64,000 bases of DNA. Origin: Sutcliffiella horikoshii. GTDB lineage: Bacteria > Bacillota > Bacilli > Bacillales > Bacillaceae_I. Made by a program: the position numbers and the translations under genes. Location of the stretch: positions 794,857 to 858,856 of the forward strand of contig NZ_RXZI01000002.1 in NCBI RefSeq assembly GCF_021991925.1. Direction: 5' to 3'. This document shows, in pieces, positions 43,822 to 51,921 of this stretch; the first letter of the stretch is position 1; each line of letters opens with the position of its first letter. The notes under the pieces are model-generated. The model was not told the origin of the DNA, searched no databases, and worked only from the letters and a program-made list of their open reading frames with translations.

Positions 43822-44772
43822 TTGATAGAGCATAACAATCCGGCATTTATATATACTTACGCATATAGCAAGGAAGAGCAATCCCTTTGCCATTTGGAGA
43901 TGCGTTCTTTCTTTGGCAAAGATACAGACGATAACATTATCAAAAGCTCCAAAAATATCGATCCAAGCAGAAGTCCCTTTATCCGTGAAAGAATAGATGT
44001 GGTCTATGAAGGGGAAACATTGCAGGATATTTTGGATCAAGTGAAGGAAATAAAGATGGGGGACCAAACTTTCAAGGTCATTTTTTCAAAAATAAATGAC
44101 CGGAAAGCTCCTTATACCATTGAATATCAGGAGCGTCGAGAGATTGAACGTGCTGTGGGATGGGTTATTGAAGGGGAAGCTGATGTCCATCATCCTGATC
44201 ATATCTTTGGGATGGCTACAGTCGACAACCGCTGGTATTTCGGTCATTACAGGAAGAGCGAGGCAGTTTGGCTCAAGCATACGAAGAAACCGAGGGAGTA
44301 TTCAACAGCCTTGAGCACCCGAGTGGCAAGGGCTGTAGCAAATATCGCCGTTCCGGATTCTCAAGGAGTCACGTCCATTGATCCATGTTGTGGGATTGGA
44401 ACAGTACTTGTGGAAGCTTTATCTATGGGTATTAATATGGAAGGAAGAGACATTAATCCATTGGTGGTACAAGGTTCAAGGGAGAATATTGAACATTTTC
44501 ATCTCCAGGGTACGGTTACGCTAGGACCTATCTCGGATGTAATGGAATGCTATGATGTGGCAGTCATCGATATGCCCTATAACCTTTATACCCACGCCAC
44601 ACCTGGAGATCAATTATCCATTTTGAAGCATGCACGCCGATTTGCAAAAAAAGTTGTCGTTATTACGATAGAGACGATGGATACTATGGTGGAAGAAGCC
44701 GGGTTCTGTATAACGGATCGCTGTGAGACGCAAAAGGGATACTTTACCAGAGAGATATTGGTTTGTGAATAA
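43822..44772 (+). CDS. SAM-dependent RNA methyltransferase, TRM11-like
   Basis: 316 residues. Starts with TTG: an ATG four bases earlier opens a frame that stops after five codons, and AGGAG is eight bases before the TTG. The C-terminal half is a Rossmann methyltransferase: SAM motif DPCCGIGTVLVEA and catalytic motif DMPYNLY (a variant of the N/D-P-P-Y motif of base N-methyltransferases). The N-terminal half likely binds RNA. Target base unknown. Confidence 0.78.
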   Translation: MIEHNNPAFIYTYAYSKEEQSLCHLEMRSFFGKDTDDNIIKSSKNIDPSRSPFIRERIDVVYEGETLQDILDQVKEIKMGDQTFKVIFSKINDRKAPYTIEYQERREIERAVGWVIEGEADVHHPDHIFGMATVDNRWYFGHYRKSEAVWLKHTKKPREYSTALSTRVARAVANIAVPDSQGVTSIDPCCGIGTVLVEALSMGINMEGRDINPLVVQGSRENIEHFHLQGTVTLGPISDVMECYDVAVIDMPYNLYTHATPGDQLSILKHARRFAKKVVVITIETMDTMVEEAGFCITDRCETQKGYFTREILVCE

Positions 44773-44775
44773 TGG

Positions 44776-44816
44776 AAAAAGAGACCGGGGCATAGTGGTG
44801 CGCCCGGTCTCTTTTT
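44776..44816. terminator. Bidirectional intrinsic terminator
   Basis: A 14-bp perfect stem (AAAAAGAGACCGGG with CCCGGTCTCTTTTT) between convergent genes. Confidence 0.93.
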
Positions 44817-44818
44817 GC

Positions 44819-45514
44819 TTAGAATCCTATTTTTGACCAATCAAATAGTTCCCCAGGATCGCTTTTACGGACGGGGGCGTATTCGTTGTGACCGATGATA
44901 TGCTCTCGGTCATTTTTTATGCCTGGGTTTCGAGATAAAATATCGTCCAATAGTTTTTTTAAAGCGGTATATTGCTCTTCGGTGTACCCCACATCCAACG
45001 TATCGATAGACTCATAGATCTCTTCAGGTATTGTCGCCATCATCTCTTCTTTTGAGCCAATTGCCAGTAGTTCGATTCCAATCGAATAATCGTTGAAGCC
45101 GTTCCCATATTCCTGATAGTTTAAGTGACGCCCTTTTCCGGCGTGAAAGGCCGCACGTCCTTCCGGTACCAAAAGGTAGATTTCGCCTTCCCTGTCTATC
45201 ATATAATGAGCAGACACCTCGTACTCTTCAAAAAGTGCATATACCTCTTCCATATTATAGGGGGATTGAGGTGAACGCAGCGCATTATTGGTAAAATGAA
45301 GCATGACGTGAGTGATCGGGGCACCTCTTACCCTTGAGTTTTTTTTGGGAAGTAGCCATTCTTTCATTTCTAAGTTTGATGGTTTGGGTGGGATCACTAC
45401 CATAGACTCTGTAGTTGGATGTACCTTTTCATGTTGTTCTTCTGTTTGAACTGGCGTGTTTGAGCATCCTATTAATAAAAATAATACGATAGGTATAAAG
45501 GTAGTTTTTAACAT
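44819..45514 (-). CDS. N-acetylmuramoyl-L-alanine amidase lipoprotein (Amidase_2)
   Basis: 231 residues. Lipoprotein signal ending LIGC (Cys17), then the Amidase_2 zinc fold: HVMLHFTNNA with the first His, AAFHAGKG with a second conserved His, NDYSIGIELLA and IIGHNEYAPVRKSDPGELFDW with the last ligand and the general DPG motif. Cuts the bond between MurNAc and L-alanine in wall peptides at the outer face of the membrane. It faces the wall-recycling genes downstream. Confidence 0.88.
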   Translation of the reverse strand: MLKTTFIPIVLFLLIGCSNTPVQTEEQHEKVHPTTESMVVIPPKPSNLEMKEWLLPKKNSRVRGAPITHVMLHFTNNALRSPQSPYNMEEVYALFEEYEVSAHYMIDREGEIYLLVPEGRAAFHAGKGRHLNYQEYGNGFNDYSIGIELLAIGSKEEMMATIPEEIYESIDTLDVGYTEEQYTALKKLLDDILSRNPGIKNDREHIIGHNEYAPVRKSDPGELFDWSKIGF

Positions 45515-45586
45515 CGTGTCTCCTCTTTATGTCGCTTCTATTATTTTAATTCTTCTCAGGAAGGGGAAATCCTCTTTTTTTGTCGG

Positions 45587-45701
45587 CTCTTTTCCCCGCC
45601 GTACTTAAGATACTAATTGCACCTTATAGAGTATGAAAGCAGTAAAAAGTCCAATTGCCGACTTTTTACAACTAAATAGCAACAATCTTTGAGAAAAGAG
45701 A
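45587..45701 (+). repeat. 115-bp inverted-repeat element, copy 2
   Basis: GCTCTTTTC at the left, GAAAAGAG at the right, same interior hairpin (AAAAAGT, CCAATTGCCG, ACTTTTT) and exactly the same length as copy 1 at 1191-1305. Lies before chaB. Confidence 0.72.
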
Positions 45702-45768
45702 CTTTTCCGTTTAATTGATTGGGGATGGGGTATTCAACAATAATAAATTGAAAAAGGAGGAGTATGAG

Positions 45769-45966
45769 ATGCCCTATGATTCTCTAAAAGATTTGCCGGA
45801 TGGAGTCAGGGATAATCTCCCTAAACATGCGCAGGAAATCTACAAGGAAGCATTCAATTCTGCCTCAGATCAGTATGATAAAGAGGAAACAGCACATAAA
45901 GTTGCATGGAGTGCGGTGAAGGAGAAATATGAGAAAAATGATAAAGATAATTGGGTGAAGAAATAG
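45769..45966 (+). CDS. ChaB family protein
   Basis: 65 residues from ATG 45769 with AAGGAGG upstream. The order MPYDSLKDLPDGVRDNLPKHAQEIYKEAFNSA, then AHKVAWSAVKEKYEK, is the ChaB signature (landmark only). A small helical protein, role in Bacillus unknown; linked to cation transport in E. coli. Bracketed by two inverted copies of the 115-bp element. Confidence 0.88.
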   Translation: MPYDSLKDLPDGVRDNLPKHAQEIYKEAFNSASDQYDKEETAHKVAWSAVKEKYEKNDKDNWVKK

Positions 45967-45995
45967 ATCTGGTTGGCTACCAGGTCTTTTTTTAA
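45964..45995 (+). terminator. Intrinsic terminator after chaB
   Basis: AGATCTGG pairs with CCAGGTCT (one G-T pair), then seven T. Confidence 0.8.
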
Positions 45996-45996
45996 G

Positions 45997-46107
45997 GCTC
46001 ATTTCTCAAAGATTGTTGATATCCAATAGTAAAAAGTAGGCAGTTGGACTTTTTACTGTTTAGATACATTGGACGACAATAAGGGATTCATAAGTACGTA
46101 AAAGGAA
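45997..46107 (-). repeat. 115-bp-type element, copy 3, inverted and diverged
   Basis: Reads on the minus strand as copy 2: CAGTAAAAAGTCCAACTGCC, ACTTTTTACT, AACAATCTTTGAGAAATGAGC. The outer left end is diverged, so the boundary near 46107 is approximate. Confidence 0.6.
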
Positions 46108-46216
46108 CAAAGTTTACAAAAAGAACCTTTTTATGGAGTAAAATATCATTCTAAATTTTCTGAATAGTATAAAAGTCGCATATGACCCCGACAAAATACT
46201 ACTTTAACAGGACTTA

Positions 46217-46232
46217 TGTGGTATAGACATCT
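46217..46232 (+). promoter_or_regulatory. dre-like operator (NagR type) before the wall-recycling operon
   Basis: TGTGGTATAGACATCT shares the core TGGTATAGAC with NagR/DasR dre sites of the form ATTGGTATAGACCACT (12 of 16 positions). It also contains the dyad GTATAGA-CA-TCTATAC (46221-46236). About 80 bases before the amiE-like start. Confidence 0.5.
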
Positions 46233-46312
46233 ATACGTTTTATTCCATAAACTAGAATAGTAGATAAATGAAAGCCTTTACAAAAAATAATGACAAAATG
46301 TTAGGAGGAACT

Positions 46313-48016
46313 ATGAAAAAGAAGACGGTTTCCATCGCGTTAACAGCTGTATTAACTACCTCACTATTAGGAGGACCATTAAACACTACCATTTTTGCAG
46401 AAGGAGGAAAGAGCAAGACGGAAATGAAAGACTCAAAGATTAATAGCTCAGCGGTACATCCTGTCTTTACCTGGAACAATCCTGCTCCTTCCTCCCCGGT
46501 GCTTCATCCAGGTTCCGCAAAAGGTGCTGGCATGGTACAAGCTACCTTGGATAAAATCGATCCGTTGATGGAAGAGATGATCCAAGATCGTGTCATGCCG
46601 GGTGCAGTAGCGCTGGTTGCCAGAAGTGGCCACATCGTGAAGCATGAAGCGTATGGAGATGCTTATCGCTATACGGATAATCAATTCACAGAATCAGATT
46701 CCCCTGTTGCGATGGAGAAAGACACCATTTTTGACCTTGCATCCATCAGCAAGATTTTCACCACCACAGCTGCCATGATTTTGTATGAACAGGGTTTATT
46801 TGAATTGGATGACACTGTAGCCTCACACCTTCCTGAATTTGCAGCAAACGGAAAGGAAGAGGTTACGATTGAACAACTTATGACACATACATCCGGTTTT
46901 ACAGCATGGGTTCCTTTATATTCCCAGGGAGAAAGCAGAGAGGATAGATTAGATATTGTCCTTCATCACCGATTGGCGAATGCACCAGGATCAACCTATA
47001 CATACAGTGATTTAAACATGATAACATTGGGGATCCTCATTGAAAGGTTGTCGGGTCAACGTTTAGATGAGTTTGTAAGAGAACACTTAACAGAACCACT
47101 TGGCATGGATGAAACGATGTACAATCCACCAGCTTCCTTGAAGCACAGGATTGCAGCGACCGAATATCAGCCTGCAATCGGACGAGGTCTGGTATGGGGA
47201 GAAGTACATGATGAAAATGCCTGGTCATTGGACGGTGTGGCTGGACACGCAGGTGTCTTTTCCACAGCGGAAGATCTTGCGAAGCTTGCACATATGTTCA
47301 TTAAAGAGGGACGGTATGGCGGGGAGCAAATTTTGCAGCCGGAAACAATCAAACTTCTTACAGAAAATAAAATTCCAGAGTTCCCTGGCAATGACCATGG
47401 ACTCGGCTGGGAATTGAACCAGGGCTGGTTTATGGATGCCTTATCAAATGAAGGTTCACTTGGGCATACTGGTTACACAGGAACTTCCATCGTCATCAAT
47501 CAGGAGAATGATACGATCGCCATCCTTCTCACAAACAGGGTTCATCCTTCAAGGACAACGGTGACCACCAATATTGTACGAAGACCTTTTGCCAGACTTG
47601 TGGCAGACTCCATCCCAGTGAAGATGGACCGAAAGGAGGAGGCCTGGTTCTCCGGTTATGGTGACAGACTACAACGGAGCCTAGTTGCAGAAGTAAATTT
47701 AAACGATGCCGCCACACTATCTTTTGATACGTGGTACCATATCGAGAATCAATCCGATTACGGCCAAGTACAAGTATCAAAGGATGGCGAGACTTGGACA
47801 GACGCACTTCCATCCCTGACAGGAGCCCAAGAGGAATGGACGCAAACAGAAGTGCACATTCCAGCAGATACAAAATTCATTCAATTTCTATATAAAACAG
47901 ACGCCACCGTTAATGGTCGCGGCTGGTATGTAAAGGATCTCAAGTTGCTTTCGCAAAATGGAGAAAAGCTGCAAGCAGACTTCACTGGAGAAGGATGGTT
48001 ACAGCGAAATCATTAA
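46313..48016 (+). CDS. amiE: Serine beta-lactamase-fold hydrolase, AmiE/YbbE-like, with extra C-terminal domain
   Basis: 567 residues from ATG 46313 (AGGAGG upstream; the longer frame from 46268 is not supported). Secretion signal to about residue 29. Class C beta-lactamase/PBP-like domain with SISK (Ser144, Lys147), TYTYSDLNM as the Y-x-N equivalent and HTGYTG. In B. subtilis the gene before nagZ encodes AmiE (YbbE), an amidase for MurNAc-peptides. After about residue 440 comes an added beta-rich domain (SFDTWYHIENQSDYGQVQVS) that may bind wall or sugar. Followed by nagZ 21 bases later. Confidence 0.82.
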   Translation: MKKKTVSIALTAVLTTSLLGGPLNTTIFAEGGKSKTEMKDSKINSSAVHPVFTWNNPAPSSPVLHPGSAKGAGMVQATLDKIDPLMEEMIQDRVMPGAVALVARSGHIVKHEAYGDAYRYTDNQFTESDSPVAMEKDTIFDLASISKIFTTTAAMILYEQGLFELDDTVASHLPEFAANGKEEVTIEQLMTHTSGFTAWVPLYSQGESREDRLDIVLHHRLANAPGSTYTYSDLNMITLGILIERLSGQRLDEFVREHLTEPLGMDETMYNPPASLKHRIAATEYQPAIGRGLVWGEVHDENAWSLDGVAGHAGVFSTAEDLAKLAHMFIKEGRYGGEQILQPETIKLLTENKIPEFPGNDHGLGWELNQGWFMDALSNEGSLGHTGYTGTSIVINQENDTIAILLTNRVHPSRTTVTTNIVRRPFARLVADSIPVKMDRKEEAWFSGYGDRLQRSLVAEVNLNDAATLSFDTWYHIENQSDYGQVQVSKDGETWTDALPSLTGAQEEWTQTEVHIPADTKFIQFLYKTDATVNGRGWYVKDLKLLSQNGEKLQADFTGEGWLQRNH

Positions 48017-48037
48017 AAAGTACTGGAGGTAACAAGA

Positions 48038-50134
48038 ATGAAGAAGACCTTGAAGATTTTTGGTTTATCGGTACTAGTCCTGGCAATTATCATTTCTGGG
48101 ATCCCAATGAAAACCGTGAAAGCTGAAAAGGAAATGAAAGATTTAGTTCTTTATCAAAATGCCCCCCAAGTCGAATGGAATGGTGTCGGGGAAGAGTTCC
48201 AATTACGAGCATTGAAGGTAATGGAAGAAGGGCACTTTCTATTTACTAACGAGAACTTAAGTTGGAATTCATCCAATAAGAACGTCGCAAAAGTAGATGA
48301 AGATGGAAACGTAACACTTACAGGGAAGCGAGGAAGAACGTTCATAACAGTGACGGATGGGACATATTCCGACCGAATTGCTGTCGATTTCAAAGTATCC
48401 CCTGAAGATAAAGGAAAGAAAGAACCAAAGGCTTCCCTTGTAAAGGAAACTGGAGAACGTTATGACCTGGTTGGACACGCTATAAGCAAAATGACCATTG
48501 AAGAAAAAATTGGACAAATGCTGATGCCAGACTTCAGAAATTGGAAGGGGCAAAACGTAACGAAAATGCTTCCGGAAATTGAACAGCTCGTAAAAGACTA
48601 TCATCTTGGGGGTGTGATTCTTTTCCGTGAAAATGTGGTTACTACTGAACAAACGACAAGACTTGTTTCAGACTATCAGGAAGCCTCAGAAAAATATGGC
48701 CTTCTTATGACCATTGACCAGGAAGGCGGAATTGTAACAAGGCTTCAATCTGGTACAGATATGCCTGGGAACATGGCTCTTGGAGCTACAAGGTCTCCGG
48801 AAATCGCCCACAATGTCGGGAAGGCAATCGGGGAGGAGCTTCACTCTCTTGGTATCAATATGAACTTTGCACCCGTTATGGATGTTAATAATAATCCGGA
48901 CAACCCGGTAATCGGTGTTCGCTCCTTTGGGGAAGACCCTGAATTAGTGGCACAAATGGGGGTTGCCTATACAGAAGGACTTCAATCTACAGGTGTGGCG
49001 GCAACGGCAAAGCACTTCCCTGGACATGGAGATACAGCGGTGGATTCCCACTTAGGTCTTCCCGAAGTCCCGCATGATAAGGAACGTTTGATGGAAGTGG
49101 AGCTTTATCCGTTCCAACAAGGAATGGAGGCAGGCATTGATGCCATCATGACGGCTCATGTTACCTTCCCGAAAATTGATGGATCAAAAGCCATCTCCAG
49201 AAAAACGGGAGAAGAGATTGCGATCCCTGCTACTCTTTCCCATACCGTGTTAACGGAATTAATGCGAAACGAGATGGGATATGAGGGAGTCATCACAACC
49301 GATGCGATGAACATGGCTGCCATCGCCGATCACTTCGGTCCTGTGGATGCAGCTGTCAGAGCGGTCCAAGCTGGAACGGATATCGTCCTTATGCCGGTAG
49401 GTCTTAGTGAAGTAAGGCAGGGGCTATTGCAAGCTGTAGATAATGGTGACCTGACAGTGGAAAGAATTGAAGCTTCTGTAGAGAGGCTCCTATCACTGAA
49501 AATCAAGCGTGGAGTAATTAAAGAGGAAACACCAAAGCCGATCGAAGAAAAAATCGCGAACGCCCAAGCTGTTGTAGGTTCTGCTGAACACAAGCAAATA
49601 GAAAGAGAAGCGGCAGAACGCTCCATCACACTTGTGAAAAACGACCAGGCGCTTCCATTAAATCCAAGCGCGGAAGAAAATATTGTGGTTGTGGGGAGAA
49701 CAAATCTTGCGGATTTAAGTCAAGCCATTAAGCAACAACATGAAAATACAACAGTTGTGGAAGTTGCAGCAAATTTCCTTTTAACAGAAGCACAACTAGA
49801 ACAGGTAAGGAATGCGACAGCGGTTATTGTGGGAACTAGTACATTTAATGTTTCTGGAAGATCTCCAGGAAATGCACAAATGCAGCTTGTTCAAACGTTA
49901 GCAGCTGAAACGGAAGCACCTGTCATTGCTGTGGGTATCCGTAATCCTTATGACATCATGGCCTACAATCAAGTGGATGCTTATCTTGCACAATACGGTT
50001 TCAGACCGGCGAGCTTTGAGGCCACTGCAGCTACAATCTTTGGAGCGAATGCGCCAGGAGGAAAACTTCCGGTTACGATTCCAGGATTTGATGGCGGTGT
50101 GTTATACGAATATGGCCATGGGCTGACTTATTAA
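48038..50134 (+). CDS. nagZ: Beta-N-acetylglucosaminidase NagZ (GH3) with N-terminal Ig-like domain
   Basis: 698 residues with a signal peptide (cleavage near KAE, residue 30). Residues ~35-122 form a bacterial Ig-like domain (LSWNSSNKNVAKVDEDGNV). The GH3 barrel follows: KHFPGHGDT at 325-333, acid/base dyad Asp336/His338 in DSH and nucleophile Asp422 in TDAMNM, the same 86-residue spacing as in B. subtilis NagZ. The C-terminal GH3 domain ends at VLYEYGHGLTY. Removes GlcNAc from muropeptides outside the cell. Confidence 0.94.
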   Translation: MKKTLKIFGLSVLVLAIIISGIPMKTVKAEKEMKDLVLYQNAPQVEWNGVGEEFQLRALKVMEEGHFLFTNENLSWNSSNKNVAKVDEDGNVTLTGKRGRTFITVTDGTYSDRIAVDFKVSPEDKGKKEPKASLVKETGERYDLVGHAISKMTIEEKIGQMLMPDFRNWKGQNVTKMLPEIEQLVKDYHLGGVILFRENVVTTEQTTRLVSDYQEASEKYGLLMTIDQEGGIVTRLQSGTDMPGNMALGATRSPEIAHNVGKAIGEELHSLGINMNFAPVMDVNNNPDNPVIGVRSFGEDPELVAQMGVAYTEGLQSTGVAATAKHFPGHGDTAVDSHLGLPEVPHDKERLMEVELYPFQQGMEAGIDAIMTAHVTFPKIDGSKAISRKTGEEIAIPATLSHTVLTELMRNEMGYEGVITTDAMNMAAIADHFGPVDAAVRAVQAGTDIVLMPVGLSEVRQGLLQAVDNGDLTVERIEASVERLLSLKIKRGVIKEETPKPIEEKIANAQAVVGSAEHKQIEREAAERSITLVKNDQALPLNPSAEENIVVVGRTNLADLSQAIKQQHENTTVVEVAANFLLTEAQLEQVRNATAVIVGTSTFNVSGRSPGNAQMQLVQTLAAETEAPVIAVGIRNPYDIMAYNQVDAYLAQYGFRPASFEATAATIFGANAPGGKLPVTIPGFDGGVLYEYGHGLTY

Positions 50135-50180
50135 GTTTATTCTCTGTTAGAGAATATCTTATATTTCGGTCGATTCTACA

Positions 50181-50303
50181 GCTGTTGATTGAAGGGCGAA
50201 GACTCCGGGGGATAGCGACAATCTTGAGACTCCGCAGGGCGTAGCCCGAGGAGGCTCAAGGTCGCCATCTGTATAAGCGAAGCCGTTTGCGGAAATCAAC
50301 AGC
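50181..50303 (+). repeat. GC-rich inverted-repeat element, copy A
   Basis: Ten-bp perfect ends GCTGTTGATT and AATCAACAGC. The interior contains GCAGGGCGTAGCCCGAGGAG, also present in the copy at 62430. Sits between nagZ and namZ. Confidence 0.75.
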
Positions 50304-50347
50304 GGTGTCTAACAAGACCTAAGATAAAAAAACGGGAGGGGAAAAGA

Positions 50348-51622
50348 TTGAAAAAATGGCTGATCACTTTATTGACAACGGTATTGGTTCTATCATCATT
50401 GTCCGCGGTATTTGCCGATAATGGAAATGGAAAAAGCAATGGTAAGGGTAAAGGGAAGGGAAAGAAATTTGAGCTTGGAGTAGAAGTCCTTCTAAATGAA
50501 GAAAAGCACCTCATTGAAGGGAAACGTGTGGGCCTCATCACAAACCCGACTGGAGTAGATCAGGAGCTGAACAGTATTGTGGATACGCTTCATAATGATC
50601 CTGATACAGAATTAACGGCCCTTTATGGACCGGAACATGGAGTGCGTGGGGATGCCCAAGCAGGACAATATGTGGACTTCTATATTGATGAAAAAACAGG
50701 ACTTCCAGTATACAGCTTATATGGGCCGACAAGAAAGCCATCACCGGAAATGTTAGAGGATATCGATGTGTTGCTATTTGACATTCAAGATGTCGGGACA
50801 CGCTTCTACACATATATCTACACCATGGCATATGCAATGGAAGCTGCACAGGAAAACGACATTCCTTTCGTTGTCTTGGATAGACCGAATCCACTAAGCG
50901 GGTTAAAAGTAGAAGGACCAGTGCTTGATATGAAATATGCATCCTTTGTGGGGAACTATGCCATTCCATTGAGACACGGAATGACAGTGGGAGAACTAGC
51001 GAAATTGTTCAATGAAGAATTCGAAATCGGAGCAGATTTAACAGTAGTAGAAATGAATGGTTGGAAAAGAAACATGTACTACGATGATACGCCGCTTGAA
51101 TTCGTTATGCCTTCACCAAACATGCCGACACTTGATACGGCACTAGTGTATCCTGGTGGAGCCCTTATTGAAGGGACGAACGTATCCGAAGGCCGCGGGA
51201 CGACAAAGCCGTTTGAATTGATTGGTGCACCATTCATGAATGCCGACGATGTTGCCAGAGCATTAAATGATTTGAATTTATCTGGAGTAACCTTCAGAGC
51301 AGCTTCCTTCACCCCAACATTTTCAAAACATGCAGGAAAACTGTCACATGGAATTCAAATCCATATCACAGATAGAGACACGTTTAAACCTGTAGAAACA
51401 GGATTGCATATTGTAAAAACAATTCATGATATGTATCCGGAAGATTTTCAGTTCCGTGCAGAAAATAGCGCGGGTATCTCTTTCTTTGACAACCTGATCG
51501 GAAACAGCTGGATTCGTAAAGGAATCGAAGAAGGAAGATCTGTGGAAGACTTAGTCTCCCAATGGCAGGGTGACTTGAGCGAATTCAATAACGTTAGAAA
51601 GCAATACCTAATCTATAAATAA
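50348..51622 (+). CDS. namZ: Exo-beta-N-acetylmuramidase NamZ (GH171, DUF1343)
   Basis: 424 residues; TTG start with GGGAGGGG six bases upstream. Signal peptide ending near VFA (residue 23), then a Gly/Lys-rich linker and the DUF1343 fold: LITNPTGVD, YGPEHGVRG with the likely catalytic Glu, DIQDVGTRFYTY, LDRPNPLSG and EGTNVSEGRGTTKPFE (as landmarks). Releases MurNAc from the non-reducing end of MurNAc-GlcNAc. Separated from nagZ by a repeat rather than directly joined. Confidence 0.93.
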   Translation: MKKWLITLLTTVLVLSSLSAVFADNGNGKSNGKGKGKGKKFELGVEVLLNEEKHLIEGKRVGLITNPTGVDQELNSIVDTLHNDPDTELTALYGPEHGVRGDAQAGQYVDFYIDEKTGLPVYSLYGPTRKPSPEMLEDIDVLLFDIQDVGTRFYTYIYTMAYAMEAAQENDIPFVVLDRPNPLSGLKVEGPVLDMKYASFVGNYAIPLRHGMTVGELAKLFNEEFEIGADLTVVEMNGWKRNMYYDDTPLEFVMPSPNMPTLDTALVYPGGALIEGTNVSEGRGTTKPFELIGAPFMNADDVARALNDLNLSGVTFRAASFTPTFSKHAGKLSHGIQIHITDRDTFKPVETGLHIVKTIHDMYPEDFQFRAENSAGISFFDNLIGNSWIRKGIEEGRSVEDLVSQWQGDLSEFNNVRKQYLIYK

Positions 51623-51687
51623 TAGCTGGAAGGAACTTGAGGCCGAATAAGCCTCGAGTTCTTTTCCCTTAATTAAAAAGTAACCTA

Positions 51688-51814
51688 GCTGTCGATTGGA
51701 GCAAATGGCGAAGACTCCTGCGGGGGAGTAGCGGCAATGTTGAGATCCGCAAGCGTTGTGAGGAGGCTCAACGTCGCCCCGCGGAAAGCGAAGCCATTTG
51801 CGGAAATCAACAGC
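51688..51814 (+). repeat. GC-rich inverted-repeat element, copy B
   Basis: Ends GCTGTCGATT and AATCAACAGC (9 of 10 bases complementary). Interior GAAGACTCCTGCGGGGGAGT and GCGGAAAGCGAAGCCATTTG match other copies. Sits after namZ in the same orientation as copy A. Confidence 0.75.
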
Positions 51815-51837
51815 GGAGCTCAATAAAATCAAAAAAT

Positions 51838-51853
51838 AGATAACTAGACCACT
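51838..51853 (+). promoter_or_regulatory. dre-like half-matching operator before nagP
   Basis: AGATAACTAGACCACT agrees with the palindrome AGTGGTCTAGACCACT at 12 of 16 positions, with an intact right half CTAGACCACT. Suggests NagR control. Confidence 0.45.
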
Positions 51854-51869
51854 AGGCATGTACTAATGT

Positions 51870-51883
51870 TGTTAGCGATTACA
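51870..51883 (+). promoter_or_regulatory. cre site before nagP
   Basis: TGTTAGCGATTACA matches the cre consensus at all but one position and lies about 38 bases before the ATG. Confidence 0.55.
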
Positions 51884-51921
51884 TAAGTTTTATTAAACCA
51901 TAAGAAAAGAGGTGCTTGTTC

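Noticed and set aside
50181..50303. Structured RNA gene or riboswitch in the nagZ-namZ space
   Set aside because: The same sequence recurs at 51688, 62430 and in decayed form at 28647 in unrelated contexts, so it is a dispersed repeat.
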